Under the pieces are notes generated by a model. That model ran no database searches. It had not been told where the DNA came from and was given only the letters and a program-made list of their open reading frames with translations. A DNA stretch of 64,000 bases from Hermodice carunculata. Its lineage: Eukaryota > Annelida > Polychaeta > Eunicida > Amphinomidae. The stretch is from contig OZ026624.1 of the NCBI GenBank assembly GCA_964020975.1, positions 73,550,571-73,614,570 on the forward strand, given 5' to 3'. The first letter of the stretch is position 1. Each line of letters starts with the position of its first letter. Shown one piece after another: positions 51,388 to 63,460 of the stretch. Made by a program: the position numbers and the translations under genes.

Positions 51388-53950
51388 TTATAATATTTTG
51401 TCCAGATCACAAACACTGTTGCCAAACAATATAGTATTCAAACAAACCAGCCAAAGCAATAATAGTGGTATGTAAAATGTAATAAGGAACGGTATGCTGA
51501 GGACAGGTAAGGAAGCAATGCTACATATTTTCCAATGCAACTCCACATGAGCAAGCAGGTGAATTTGTAACGCCAATTTTAAATGTTCATTTAATTGACT
51601 GCGCCCCACACGCAGTCTGGGGTGAAATATAAACAAAGACTTTTTTTACCAATGGTTTAAAGTTCAGGATGTTTTACTGGATGCACACAGGGATTACAGA
51701 TTGTCCATTTGAATCATGCCAAAATCGGTAAAACATATACAGTAAACAGCAGGAGATTCCATAACATAGTTGGAGATGGGAAAGGGGATTTTTCAAATTG
51801 CATTGTTTCGAGCGAAAATGTGGCAGATCTTGCAAGTTAAAGCGTTGTCTAAGGTTGTAACGGGCGATAACATTGATACTTGGTGTATTTGACAAGATGT
51901 TAAACAAATATTTGGGCGTCAATCTATGGACAATTTTAAACTTCGTGATCAGTTTAGATCTCTCCCATGATGGTTTCAATAAGGTCTTCCATTTGGCTTT
52001 TTTGTATAATTTAGCTTTAGGGGTGGTTTTCATGGCTCCGCTTACTATGCAAGCCGCTGTCAATTGAAAATCCTGCAAACTTTTTTCATCAGCCTGAGCA
52101 CCACCATCCCACACAACACTGCCACGTTCTAAAATGGATCGCAGAACGGATTTGTAAATGACTTCAGGGGTTTCACGACCAAGTATGCATTTTAAAGAAT
52201 TGAAATTGCTTAATGTTTTTTTTCTAGCTTTATTAACTCTGTGTTTGATATGCACGTTCCATTTCATTTTGGATTTCAATACGAAGCCCAAATGTTTGTG
52301 ATCGGGTACATTCTCTAATTGGTTTGTGATCGGGTACATTCTCTAATTGGTGCCCTTGGAAGATAAGCGGTTGATGAAAAGGTTTTAATTTAAGGAAATG
52401 AGCACAGGTTCGTTTTTGAGAGCGTTACCGGAAATTGTCCATTCTTCAGACCATACATCTAAGGGAGAGGGATTACCATTGAGGATAGTTGCAGCACATT
52501 CTGGATCGGCAATGGCGAAAAAGCAACGTGTCATCTAAAAAGAGGTTTTTTTTTTGTTTTTTGTTTTTTGTATTAGCAACATTGACCATGTCGGCAATAT
52601 AAATAAGAAAGAGTAAGGAACCTAAAACAGATTCTTAGGAAATACCGGCTGTTATGTATCCCAAACTAGAGGATTGTCTGCTGCCTCCAATAATGGAGGT
52701 AGTCACTGAACCACATCAAAAGGTTATCAGTTATATATTTTTTCAACCTTGTCAAACCCTTTCCTAATATCCCAAGAAAACACCCCACCTCTCTTTTTTT
52801 CTGATCGACAGCGACACATAATTCACGGAAAAGCGATAGTAATTGATTGACTTTAACATTGCTAGGTATAAACTCAGATTGGCTGGCAGAAATTACCATA
52901 TCATCTATGAAGAAATTGAGCACGTCTGAAACAACTTTTTCTACTACAACTGAGAAGAAATATAGAGCGATAGTTTGTACATTAGTTGTGTACATAAATT
53001 ATTATCACTCTTTTTGTATAAGGGCGTCATGTGAGCTTTCTTCCAGAAAGGTGGGAATTGTTTTTTTTGCGATATAGTCCAAATAATTTGTTACGAGATG
53101 TATAAATGATGGGTGAAGCTTCTTTCAAACGTTTAGGCCTTATTCGTCTGGATTGTGTGCTTCAGAAGGGCATCACTGTGCTAGCTTTTACAGAGAGCAA
53201 AATGTCTAATTTTTCTGATAGGATGGGCCAGACGTTTGGGATTTTGGACTATGGAGGTGTCGAGATCATGTGACCTAAGGAAGTATGAATTGAACATTGT
53301 TTCTGTGGATGCGCTATTAGATGTTTGCTAGCTTTTATGTAATAAAAATGGTGTGAGGTTGATACCTTTTTAGAAAGGCTTGACAATCCTCTACCAGACT
53401 TTGTTACTTTTTACAATATTTTGAGGAGTTGTTTAATGTGTTATTTTGCTCTTTTCAGCGAAGCATAAAGATTCCTGATATTGGTTACGAACGTGATTAT
53501 AGGTGGCTCATAATACTCGCGCTTAGGGAGTTGTTTCCTTTTTAAGTTTTAGAATAAGAATGTTTGACCTAGCTTTTTCCGTAACGCAAGGCAGGAGAGT
53601 ACAATGGTAAACTTGTAATTTTTCCAAAAATGATACTGGTGAATTGGGTGGCCTGTAAATGACTCCCAATAAGAATTAGCTCTTGTGAATGTTGATTTCA
53701 GTCGATAATAGTTTTACAGCAGGGCTTTCCAAATCGTGACGTTTTGAAGCTGGTCCAATTGAGCGGTCGTCACGTATTATGTAAAAGAAGTCTGGTAGTT
53801 TAAAGTTACCATCAATATTACTTGGTAAATGAAAAAAAAGTTTCCAAAAAAGCTATAATATCATGTTAGGACTATGTCAGTCCTTAAACATCAAATTTTT
53901 CCCCGAGACAGGCTGCGGACATTGATGTGGCACACTATACAGCAGGTGGT
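51388..53950 (-). mobile_element. LINE 3: CR1/Jockey-type non-LTR retrotransposon remnant, same family as LINE 4
   Basis: On the minus strand, the endonuclease start VCHINVRSLSRGK is at about 53930. Further endonuclease pieces are at 53820-53600 (YIIRDDRS, then VIYRPPNSPVSFLEKL). RT is at 52995-52666 (QSEFIPSNVKVNQLLSLF and NLLMWFSDYL). The thumb and connection are at 52339-51674 (HLGFVLKSKMKWNVHI, then VVWDGGAQADEKSL). The tail at 51636-51388 contains RVGRSQLNEHL and, in another frame, HCFLTCPQHT, which resembles the Cys/His tail of this LINE type. The GDFN part of the endonuclease and the RT FADD region are missing or out of frame. A 28-base tandem duplication at 52295-52350 shifts the reading frame. 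Confidence 0.85.
52295..52350. repeat. 28-bp tandem duplication inside LINE 3
   Basis: TTTGTGATCGGGTACATTCT followed by CTAATTGG occurs twice without a gap and without differences. The length is not a multiple of three. Confidence 0.97.
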
Positions 53951-54781
53951 CTAATGTTTAGATTGATATCCCTGGCCAATAATATCAAGCCCCGGTACAT
54001 GATGAGTAGGTAGATATTAAGATTTGAACTTTTTGTTAGTGTGATAGAATTATCAATATACGGTATTGGTCGCCTTTGGCAGTAAACATGAAAACAAAAT
54101 TATTAAATATTTCAGCTAGCCGCACATGAAGTATGAAGCATACTAAATTAATCAAAGAGTTTGGAATATATAATCGAAAACGGCAGTCGGGGGCAGCTGT
54201 ACACAACTAAGCGTGTCTTCATTGGAGAAGTGATTAATTAATTCTATATCCTATCAGTCCAAAAGAGTTTATACAGCGATATGATGCAAAGAAAATGTTT
54301 TAGCCAAGCAGGATCAACACAAACATAGTTAATAAAATAAAATAACAACATGTTACCATTTGTTGTAAATAACCATCTATAAAGTATGTAGTCTGGTTAA
54401 AAGGCAAAAATACAATTTAGAGAACATAAAAAGTCTACAATGAATAATGCAGTACATGTTCCGACACGAATAAATGTAAATTCAGCTCGTAGATATGAAC
54501 AATGAAATGCATATAAAGGTTCACATTTGTGTTGTACTTCCAGATCTTGAACAATGTATGGCTCGAACCGGGGAGCAAGTCTTAAAGCGCGTGGCACATT
54601 TCACGCATGAAAGAGACCTGGTCACAGAGAAAGTTACAGGGATCCTGAAAACGAGGCCGCTTTGATGCCGCACAAAGTGACGTAGTCTGAATGAAATTTC
54701 AAGTTAAAGGGAAGAGCCCAATGTGTTTCGTGTATCAATGTGCGCCGGTCCTCTAAAGCATCTTTCACAAAGTGTCATATA
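53951..54781. other. Unassigned sequence
   Basis: No recognisable feature. It may include 5' sequence of LINE 3. Confidence 0.4.
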
Positions 54782-54875
54782 GGATTTGGTCGAGCAGATA
54801 TGTGCGTTTCCCATTTCAGCTAGGCGACTGGTGCCAAAGGTTGTAGGCTCGAGCCCCGCTTGTACCGAACATTAG
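54782..54875 (+). mobile_element. tRNA-headed SINE, copy 1
   Basis: The A-box-like stretch TTTGGTCGAGCAG is followed by a long arm (CTAGGCGACTGGTGCC) and a B-box-like GGCTCGAGCCC at 54846-54856. The layout resembles a class II tRNA (Ser/Leu type) with a long variable region, but it has no proper acceptor stem, so it is not a working tRNA gene. It matches the second copy 240 bases downstream. Confidence 0.65.
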
Positions 54876-55021
54876 CTAGATATTTTCGGCATTTCCTTAA
54901 GGCTGGTGGATTAAAGTCCCCAATTCTGGAAATAATGCCGACTCATTACTTATACTGCATGATCGTGTTGATATGGCACTCGCACATAACTACATCCATT
55001 GAACCATTCTTTTTTGAATAA

Positions 55022-55115
55022 GGGGATTTGGTCGAGTGCATATGTCCGTTTCCCATTTTAGCTTGGCGACTGGTGCCAAAAATTGCAGGTTCGAGCCCCG
55101 CTCGTTCCGAACATA
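55022..55115 (+). mobile_element. tRNA-headed SINE, copy 2
   Basis: Same module as copy 1 with about 15% visible differences. The B box GGTTCGAGCCC at 55088-55098 matches the RNA polymerase III consensus better than in copy 1. The sequences after the two heads differ, so the SINE bodies may be different or decayed. Confidence 0.65.
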
Positions 55116-56229
55116 AAATATATAAAGAATGATTGAGCGAAAGTGAAATACAGTGCAACAGGGTCGCTGTGCCTTTTGGCTGACGGGAAAATAACTGCTT
55201 TATCATGAATTTTGGTAATTCTCTGTCTTACCTAATTATGGTAGTAAAACATTTTGGAAGTTAGCACGCATTTTGAGCCTAAAATTCGGATAATTTTCTG
55301 CCTGCTTTAAACGGGAAAGTCAGTGCTTTGGGGTCACCTCACAGATCAAAATATAATCGAACTGGTCATAGTGGGAACAAATTTGTGACTCCCAATATTC
55401 AAGGCAATCAACCCAGCACTCCTGGCACATTTCCAAAAACCCTAGAGTAGCCACAATTCAGTGCGTGTCTCACGTTATTAACTCAAAGGTGGCCCACCTT
55501 TCATCTTTTTCTCGCCGCCTCTCAACCTTTTTGTTACCACCTTTCTCTTCTCTCTATTAAAACATATGATATATTAATATTGGAAACATATTTTACCCCC
55601 AAATAAGAAAATTCTAAAATCTTGCAATATTTACCATGTTTCTTCATTCAAACTGTGGGGATTTTCGTGTACGTCTGCAACTTCATTTATTGACACAGCC
55701 TCGGCAGGTACAAGTCCCCTTTAGCTTCCTACATAGTCACTGACTAGGTATTCCTCCCACTTATGCTCTGCACCCTTTGTCTTTTAGTTATCCTTTGTAG
55801 TGTCAGGGCAAGAAAAAACCTGTTTTAAAACTGCTCCAATCTGCCAAACTGACATATACTTATTTTAGAACAAGGGTTTTCGTTCATTGTACAAAGAAGA
55901 GCAATAGTGCCCTATCACCCCTGCAGTTCTGAAATAAAGTAAAATCTAATCTATTTTCTCTACGCTTCATAACCAAACAAGTCACTGTCTATGTCTATCT
56001 GTAAACCTATACCTTAATTTATCACTATTCTCACGTACAATGCAAGCGTTCTGAACATTCAAGGCTTTCAGCAGCCAAATGAATTTATGAACGTGTCATC
56101 AGCGGAAAACTATCAAACATGTTTTGAAGCTTTAAATTCGGAACATGCTTTTCGGTGATCGCAGCCGCTTGTTTTTACCTTATCTTTGGCAAAGAGAACG
56201 CATATAATTTTAAAGAATGTAAAAAGTGA
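55116..56229. other. Unassigned sequence
   Basis: No recognisable gene or repeat. Confidence 0.45.
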
Positions 56230-56343
56230 ATTAAATAAGTGAATGAATGAATGAATTAAAACAAACGGACAAACAAAAAAAAACAAATAAATAAATGAAT
56301 GACTGAATAAATAAATACATAAATAAATGAAATAAATAAATAA

Positions 56344-56423
<80 letters not shown>

Positions 56424-56470
56424 GTAAATAAATAAAGCAATAAATAAATAAAAAAATAAAATAAATAATT
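56230..56470. repeat. (GATA)n microsatellite in AAAT-rich sequence
   Basis: About 19-20 perfect GATA repeats at 56345-56422, flanked on both sides by degenerate AAAT/GAAT tetranucleotide repeats. Confidence 0.95.
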
Positions 56471-57801
56471 TAATTTGAAAGTGTAACACAAGCTTTTGCT
56501 TATAATGGCAAAGCGTAGTAAAATTATACAGATCAGTATATACACCAAAATATCGGTAGATGCATCAACATACGGAGCAAACCATGAAAATCAAAATTTC
56601 GATTGATCTAGAGGAAACGATCACATATAATTCATGACCCTTATTAGGATAGGGACTTCAAATAAACCTGGCTATCCAAAAGTTGAAGTACAGAATGAGA
56701 CCCTTGAAGTTGCTAATACAAAGGTGCCACGAATTAACCTTCCCCCCGCGTATGTACCAAGAAAAGAACCAATCATTGTATTAGTTGTTTTACTGACATC
56801 GGACAGTTACCTCGTTACATAACTATCGTATTCGGAAATGAAACACACAAGCAAAACCCTTCATCTGGCTGTTGTAAGTGTATCCGAAAATTCATAAAAT
56901 GATGTGAAAGGATGTTTGAAATGAAAACGTGACGAGCTTTCTGGGTAATGATACATGTGTGTGTTTCTTTATTCATTTGACCAAGACTTTACTCGGTAAA
57001 AAAGACCCGTAAAAGTCAGCTCATGTGTCGTTATAACTTTTGGTCAACTTTTTGGTTCAAATATTTTGCCGAATTTCTTGTATGCTTATGACGTTTACGT
57101 GATCAATGACTCTTCCCTGGGGTAATACCCAGCCTCCAATGCAGCGGATGGGAGGTGGGGAGGGGGGCCGTCGGTCGAAGGCCGCGTGAAAAAAAAACTA
57201 AGTTTGGTATTTCTTCTTGGTTAGCACCATGTAGTATGTATATTTTATGCATATTGTCAACTGGTCTAAATCGATATACAGTAAACCCCATGTTCTCCTG
57301 TGGTTTAGCCAAAATTTGATCCTTCACGTATATGCTCTGATACATTTCCTTGGAACGGAATGTACAGATATGCCTGTGGCTTGCAACTATAAGTTTTCTC
57401 TTAATACTTATGTGAGAGTAATCAGTGAACTCGTTTTTCTTATTTTTAACTTTCCTCAACGTTAGAGTACATTTTCGGTGTAGGCCAAGGGCTAAGTCAA
57501 ATATTCCCATACGGCCTAAAATAATCTCAACACACGTGTGAAAAAGATTTTGAATTAACCCAATGTAACAGATTCAAATTCAAGCCAAGAAAAGTACCAA
57601 TCAGGTAGCAGAGGTGAGCAAGTACTGCCCATGTGGATTCCTTAGATTGGCTGAAATATCAATGACTCAAATTGAATAAAGACATTATCAAGGAGAACAT
57701 GAATTGCGCTTCATGAATTTTTAATTGTGGTATATTTTTATGGTATAAACTCCAGAATTTGTCAACCCACAAAGCGGGCTCTTTATAAATTTGTTTACGT
57801 T
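56471..57801. other. Unassigned sequence
   Basis: A 135-codon minus-strand frame (57103-57510) is open but shows no motif I recognise. Confidence 0.4.
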
Positions 57802-57871
57802 ATTATATCTATGACTGTCATGATTAAGCATTTGAATCATTATATCTATAGCTGTTATAATTAAGCATTTT
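57802..57871. repeat. 37-bp tandem duplication
   Basis: ATTATATCTATGACTGTCAT with ATTAAGCATTTGAATC is followed directly by a slightly diverged second copy. It lies within or at the edge of the Penelope-like remnant. Confidence 0.85.
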
Positions 57872-58265
57872 ATTTAGTAATTTATCAAGTGCTTCTTTTA
57901 AATTTTTACGGGCAACTTTGTATACACAGTAGAAAAATCAAAACATTAAGTAATTTCATAAATTTTAAGTGGAACCTTAGAAACAAGCTCCAATGAATTA
58001 CTGATGCACCAAAACAATTTGTTCCAGCGTGTTTGCATATTGTGTTACAGGACTTCCTTGTGATGAATGGAAGTAATGTGGCTAACGGTGAATAGAGAGC
58101 CCTAAATTTGACAATCAATTGTTTTATCAAGGGAAGTTGACATTTTCTAATATATAAATGTTTCAGTAATTTTCCGAGGGGGTCCACAGAGCAGATCACC
58201 GGCTTAATACTGGACACTTTTGCTGACTCCAAAAGGGAAAGGTCCTTGAAACCAGTAAACACCAA
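57840..58265 (-). mobile_element. Penelope-like element reverse-transcriptase remnant
   Basis: On the minus strand one frame at about 58045-57910 reads RWNKLFWCISNSLELVSKV, then CFDFSTVYTKLP. This corresponds to the Penelope-like RT pattern of NLFWSIKNSxEV followed by the motif A block FDFSTLYTxLPH. Next, in a shifted frame, comes NLKEALDKLLNKML, which continues the same region. A stop lies between the two blocks and a frameshift follows the second. Upstream, a 119-codon frame (58265-57906) is open but mostly in another frame. Only the fingers and early palm remain; the catalytic YIDD block and the GIY-YIG endonuclease were not found. Confidence 0.65.
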
Positions 58266-59003
58266 TAGATTGCTTAGTCGATATATTAAAGAGTCGCAGG
58301 AAGACTTTTAATCATAAAATGTACCGTGCCGCAAAATGAAATAGGAAAAGATATATTGATGAACGATGTGAATGCCCATCTTGTCTTTCATCTGGGCAGG
58401 GGCACTGCCTTACAGACAGATGTTGCTATTGTAGGTAGACTTCTGCGGGAACCATGAGTTTCTGTGGTAGACCATATGTTGTCTTATATCAGTCGATAAG
58501 ACGACCCACCATTTGCATGGACGACGCAGAACCTTTTATTCATGTTTCAGTCATTTTGCAACAACATTATAACTTTGATACCGAAACCATGATGTTTTTT
58601 TTTGTTTTTTTTCTGTAAGTTTTCTCCGGAAACAATCGTTATAGACCATAGTCTCGAATACTTTGTTCTTACTTGACTTAATCAGCCTACCATATATTTC
58701 AGTGTCAATTCAGTGATATATCTAGAGAGCGCAATAAGCGTTCTGTGCGTTTGTGTCAATTAATTTACATATCTATGCTGGGCAATGAACATTCTTCGAT
58801 AAAAAGATGAAAAGACACGGTTCAGTCCTAAGTTTTGCATATTGATTATTAAAATAATGGTCATTTGATTTCAACAAGAACTGCATTACAGATCACCGTC
58901 ACTTCTACGCCACAAAAATATCATGCCCTGTGATCGCATTTTGCTACTTGCAGTTGCTTTCGTTTTCGTTTTTCTAAACACAGTTTGTCAAAGATGGCAA
59001 AGA
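58266..59003. other. Unassigned sequence
   Basis: No recognisable feature. Confidence 0.45.
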
Positions 59004-59022
59004 AATGATGATGATGATGATA

Positions 59023-59098
<76 letters not shown>
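59004..59098. repeat. (GAT)n microsatellite
   Basis: About 31 GAT repeats with one AAT interruption. Poly-Asp and poly-His open frames through it are artefacts. Confidence 0.97.
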
Positions 59099-59099
<1 letters not shown>

Positions 59100-59195
59100 A
59101 TAGTGATATGTTGGCAACCCAAACCAATTCTGCATGTCTATTGCCATGTTCTTCGCTTGTAACGCTCGAACGCTCAGTTGCCTTTCTGTGCCCGA

Positions 59196-59198
<3 letters not shown>

Positions 59199-59246
<48 letters not shown>

Positions 59247-59272
59247 TCTTTCTTTCTTTTTCTCTCTTTCCC
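59199..59272. repeat. (CT)n microsatellite
   Basis: About 45 bases of CT repeats decaying into CTTT/CTTTC-rich sequence. Confidence 0.95.
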
Positions 59273-60298
59273 TATCACCAGAACCTCATTGAACATTGGG
59301 AAACGTTAAACTCTGTTGCACATCTTTCTTGGCTCCATCTTGCTTTACTGCACAGCACCTGTTACTTGCTATTTCTCCCCCCGCCCCACTCAGACTCAGG
59401 CACAAATTTATAAAACATGATACAGAATCTAATAACACAGCAGGATTAGAAGTAAATAAGCTCTCTAGGATCATATGAGTATTAAAACGGCTTCAACAAT
59501 TCATAGCCAATGGCGCACTCTTACATATTTATAATACACTTTACACCATTTAGACTGTTGTGGTCTTGCCATTGTATTAATTCTATTTTTAAAAAATGCG
59601 AAAGAGTATCTGTGTGTACACGAACTTTAAGACGGTCTTATATAGCCTGCCACCGTCTGAACCAACAGAAGGACAAAGGGTGACCTCGCCATCTTAACCA
59701 AGGTAAGTTATTCATGCCGAACGCGAACATACTGAAAGGAAAAACGGTCGTAACTCTAGTACAGCAGTATATGCGGCCATGTAATGGGATACCAGGCATT
59801 TTGTCTAAGCATGAGCCGTTCAATACAACCGTGGCACTGCTGACAGTACGCATGGGTAAGAAGCTTTAGTCAGTTACGTAGCCAAATAATGATTATTGCT
59901 TTGTCAATATAATAGTCAGCTTTGAAGATCAGGTTGTTAAGAGTCAACGGCACAATCATGATGCCTTGTAGACAAAGGTATACCAAAAATATACGTGTGA
60001 TAATTAAAAGGAAACAGGCCAAAATGGGACTCCAAAGGTAGATACTGTTGAGAAGGGTTCTCATAAATCGACATTAGGCTGGTGGTAACAGCTTCAAAAC
60101 GCAGAAAAGTAAAGAGGTCCTTCACAGGAGACGTGACAACCAGGACACTTTTGCGCAACTGTATAGTGTTTCCTATTGTAACCTCATTAATATGTTGAAT
60201 ACGTAAATCATGCAATAAAGTAGAATGACAGGATCGCTTACTCTCACCTGTAAAACTTGATAAAATGATAACTCCCTGGAGGGAATGAAGCTGTCTTA
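59273..60298. other. Unassigned sequence
   Basis: No recognisable gene. Open frames on both strands are short and motif-free. Confidence 0.45.
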
Positions 60299-61420
60299 AG
60301 GATACTGAATTTAAACAAAATGGAATTGATGCACGAATTGTTAATTCTAATGGTAACCTTTTTGCGGACGACACATCCCTTTTTCTTGCTTTTGATGGTG
60401 CAGCCCGTGCAGCTACTGCTCTTAATCAAGATCTTGCCTCTTTGGACGATTGGTCCATATAGTGGCTAATGCCCTTTAATGCCTTTAATAAAAACCTACA
60501 CTATGCTTGCCTCTCTTTAAAGACATATTCCTGACCATCTGCCGCTTGTTTTCCAAGGTCATCAGGTACAACATGTGCTCGAACGCAAATATCTGGGTGT
60601 TTCCCTGAAATCCTATTTAGAATGGAATGCCCATATTAAAGAAATTGCCGCCAAAGCTTCCAAACAGATAAACATTATGAAGTGTCTTCAGTTTCATCAT
60701 GATCGCGTCACATTAGAAGTTATTTATTTTACATTTATTCGTCCCATTTTAGAATATGGTAGTATGGTTTGGGACGGCTGTGCTCAGGGTGACGAAAAGA
60801 TCCTATAAGATTTACAATTGGCTGTGTCCCCTGTCGTTACAGGAATTATGCAAACTACCCGCAGTGTCAACTTACGTGAAGAAACCGGTTGGGAAACTCA
60901 CTCCAAACGGAGAGAGATCTCAAAACTTTCTATGATATATAAGATAGTCGACAAGCTGCATCCTAGCTATTTGTACACCGCTCTCCCCAGTGTTCCGGCA
61001 CCCGACGAAAAATTCTGCTAGGCCACCAGGAGCCAATCTGACACCAATAGGCGTTCTGACGTACATTTTATTCCAACCATAATCATGTTGTTTGAAAAAT
61101 CTTTTTTCCCTTCTATTATCAAATCGTGGAGGCTTCTTCCGCTTGAAGTGCGAAATTTACCGACTTTGTGCCATTTCAAAAGGAGGATCTCTAATCCATC
61201 GAAAATCTTGTTGATATATCCCAAGCTTCTAAACATAGGCCAGAGATATCTATCTATTTTACATTCCAAAATACGCATGGGCCGCAGCCAATTGAATACA
61301 TATCTTTTCCAAATAAGTGTTAGAGTCGCCACCATGTTCGCCTGGTGCTGCTGTCGAAAGCATATGGCATTACTTTCTTCCTTGTGCTCCATATATTATT
61401 ATACGCAAAAATCTTAAAAC
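60299..61420 (+). mobile_element. LINE 4: CR1/Jockey-type 3' remnant, same family as LINE 3
   Basis: 5'-truncated, starting just before the RT catalytic block NLFADDTSLFLAFD (about 60355-60395), with both aspartates kept. Then come YLGVSLKSYLEWNAHIKEIA and RPILEYGSMVWDGCAQGDEK at 60575-60808. The frame continues after an in-frame stop at about 60808 with YKIVDKLHPSYLYTALP. The tail at 61085-61417 has IIKSWRLLPLEVRNLPTL, SILHSKIRMGRSQLN and a Cys-rich end. VVWDGGAQADEK and GRSQLN in LINE 3 match VWDGCAQGDEK and GRSQLN here. Two or three frame breaks separate these blocks. 5' truncation is usual for LINE insertions. Confidence 0.85.
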
Positions 61421-62479
61421 CGTACGACTGTTAATTCAGTTCATGCATCATTCTGTTTAAATACAATTTTGTTCGGTGATTATCACCGCAGTCTTGAAGA
61501 TAGTATTTTCATATTTCTCTGTGTGCAAGAGTTTATACAAAGAAGTAAAAGTTTCGAAGTTGAATCATTGACATGATACATATGTTGTTAACTTCGACAA
61601 GCACCTTTGTGTGTGTTCCGTTCAGGTGGAGTCCATCTTCTCCTTGTTTTGCCCCTGCGTCACCACACCTGGAGTGCTTCTTGCGCACGACGTGAAGCCT
61701 AGTCAAAAACCCCGACTGAGCTTGAGATGATAACATATATAAATATGAATAACACATTATGGGTTGAAATCATTGTTATGATTCCGAGTTGACGAATCCA
61801 ATCATAGCGATTAAATAACACATGAGATGGTATATTGATTTTCCAACAGGTAGACAAATTAAATCATACATGAAGAAAAGGCTGCTATTCAACTTGACAT
61901 TAACAGTTGCAGAAAATATATTTAACATATTACATATGATGGAATGAGTTGGAGCTCTGCCTTCCTCATATTCTGGTTAGGAAAATATACTTTCTGTTGC
62001 GCACCAAAACCTATGTAGCCGTAGTCAGACTTGACAATATGAGAATCAATATAGTTTTACGGAATTGGAAGAATGTGTTTTTTGAACTATTGTGACTCCT
62101 TTAATTGAAATATTACATACAATAGAAAAGTTTTTGATGCTCAGTTCACCACTGTCATCTTTCAAGTTTAATAAGCGATCCTTCTCCTCGGGCTCTTTTA
62201 TTTCGAATTCTCCTTTTCGCCTGAAATGTCAAACAGTGTAGACCATTGTTCTATTAGTTTCGGGTCGATTACAGAATCAGTTATCCATTGTTGTACACTA
62301 AAAGGATATGTTTGGTTTCATCCAAATAGCAGCAATATTTCATGAATCGACACGACGAATGGCAAATAAGACTTAATTCATACCTTTCAGCTCAGTGGCA
62401 ATCTTCGCAATTTGAAAAAGGTTATGGGATTATGCACATGATGTGCATAGCTTAGTTTAAGTTCTACAAAATAGTTCAA
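61421..62479. other. Unassigned sequence between LINEs 4 and 5
   Basis: No recognisable feature. Confidence 0.45.
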
Positions 62480-63460
62480 AATGTTGACACAGCTCTGGGC
62501 GCCGATGTGCTGTTATTCGACCAATACAGAGAAAAGGATGGAATGGCGACCAATGATGTAACCGGACTTTTCCCCTCAACAGCCAAAATGTTCGTTGACG
62601 ATACCAAAATATATCGTACATTCCATAATGTCAGCGACCACGCTGCCTTACAAAATGATCTTAGCAGTCTAGCTAGCTGGTCGCATTTGTGGTTGTTGAA
62701 CTTTAAAAACCAAGTGCTTGGTCTTAAAGATCAGACAGAGCCTTTAACACTTATACACACTCAATGGGCATTTCTTTAGCCAAGCTCATTCACAAAGTGA
62801 CTTAGGTGTCATCATTTCTGACCATCTTAAGCCAGGTGCTCACATTTGTGAAATAGTAATAAAAGGCAAATCAGAAACTTGGCCTAATCAAAAAATGTTT
62901 CACTAGCTTTACAGATGAGAAAGTATGCACTCTGTACAAGTTTCTTATCAGGCCCTTACTTGAAATATGGTGATCCAGTCTCGAGCCCTTACCAACAAAA
63001 CGACAAACAATTACTAGAAAAAGTGCAGAGAAGGTGTCTTAGACTGTGTTCCACCCCCATTGAGTTAGAAAGCTTAGAAAGCAGACGGAACAATATCGAT
63101 TTAGTTGAAACCTATAAGTACATGCACTGCATGTATAAATTCAACGGAGAAAACTTTTTTAACTCTGCAAACAGACAATTGTGAGAGCACTCTCTCAAAC
63201 TGCAGAAGCGCTCTGCCCACAAAGAGCCACGCACAAACATGAAAAAAAAATAGTTTTTAACCCCTGCAAATAGACAACTGAGAGGGCACTCCCTCAAAGT
63301 GCAAAAGCACTTTGCCTGCAAAGAGCCACGCAAAAACATTTTTTCATTCGCGTGGTAAATTCATGGAACTGATAACCTGAAGACAAAGCCTCTACAACCT
63401 CTTTGTCTGCCTTTTAAAGAAAATTGAGAGCCGCGTCTGAAGACTAGCGGGTTTCATATA
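62480..63460 (+). mobile_element. LINE 5: CR1/L2-type 3' remnant, different family from LINEs 3 and 4
   Basis: 5'-truncated. It opens near the RT catalytic block AKMFVDDTKIYRTFHNVSDH (62507-62779), then the thumb NDLSSLASWSHLWLLNF. After a frame break, 62915-63184 contains LYKF-like sequence, YLKYGDPVSSPYQQNDKQLL and EKVQRRCLRLC, then LVETYKYMHCMYKFNGENFF. Beyond it lie HSLKLQK and, at about 63337-63420, FFIRVVNSWN with an eroded LP-D-x-V and FK block that is normal for this type of LINE tail. A 98-base tandem duplication interrupts the tail. Confidence 0.82.
63161..63346. repeat. 98-bp tandem duplication inside LINE 5
   Basis: The unit beginning AACTCTGCAAACAGACAATT recurs at 63259 as AACCCCTGCAAATAGACAAC. 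Both copies end in AAAGAGCCACGCA and A/T runs. About a sixth of positions differ, so the duplication is old. Confidence 0.88.

Noticed and set aside
53600-53830. Scrambled endonuclease order in LINE 3
   Set aside because: KLPDFFYIIRDDRS first looked like the late GDFNLP block, but it fits the earlier RRDRS region, so the order is normal.
55022-55115. Functional tRNA gene
   Set aside because: A and B boxes are present, but there is no paired acceptor stem or clear anticodon arm, and a second similar copy lies nearby; a SINE head fits better.
56231-56548. Apparent membrane protein of repeated SIYL residues
   Set aside because: Produced by the GATA tetranucleotide repeat on the minus strand.
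58921-59162. Poly-His and poly-Asp open frames
   Set aside because: Translation of the GAT microsatellite on the two strands.
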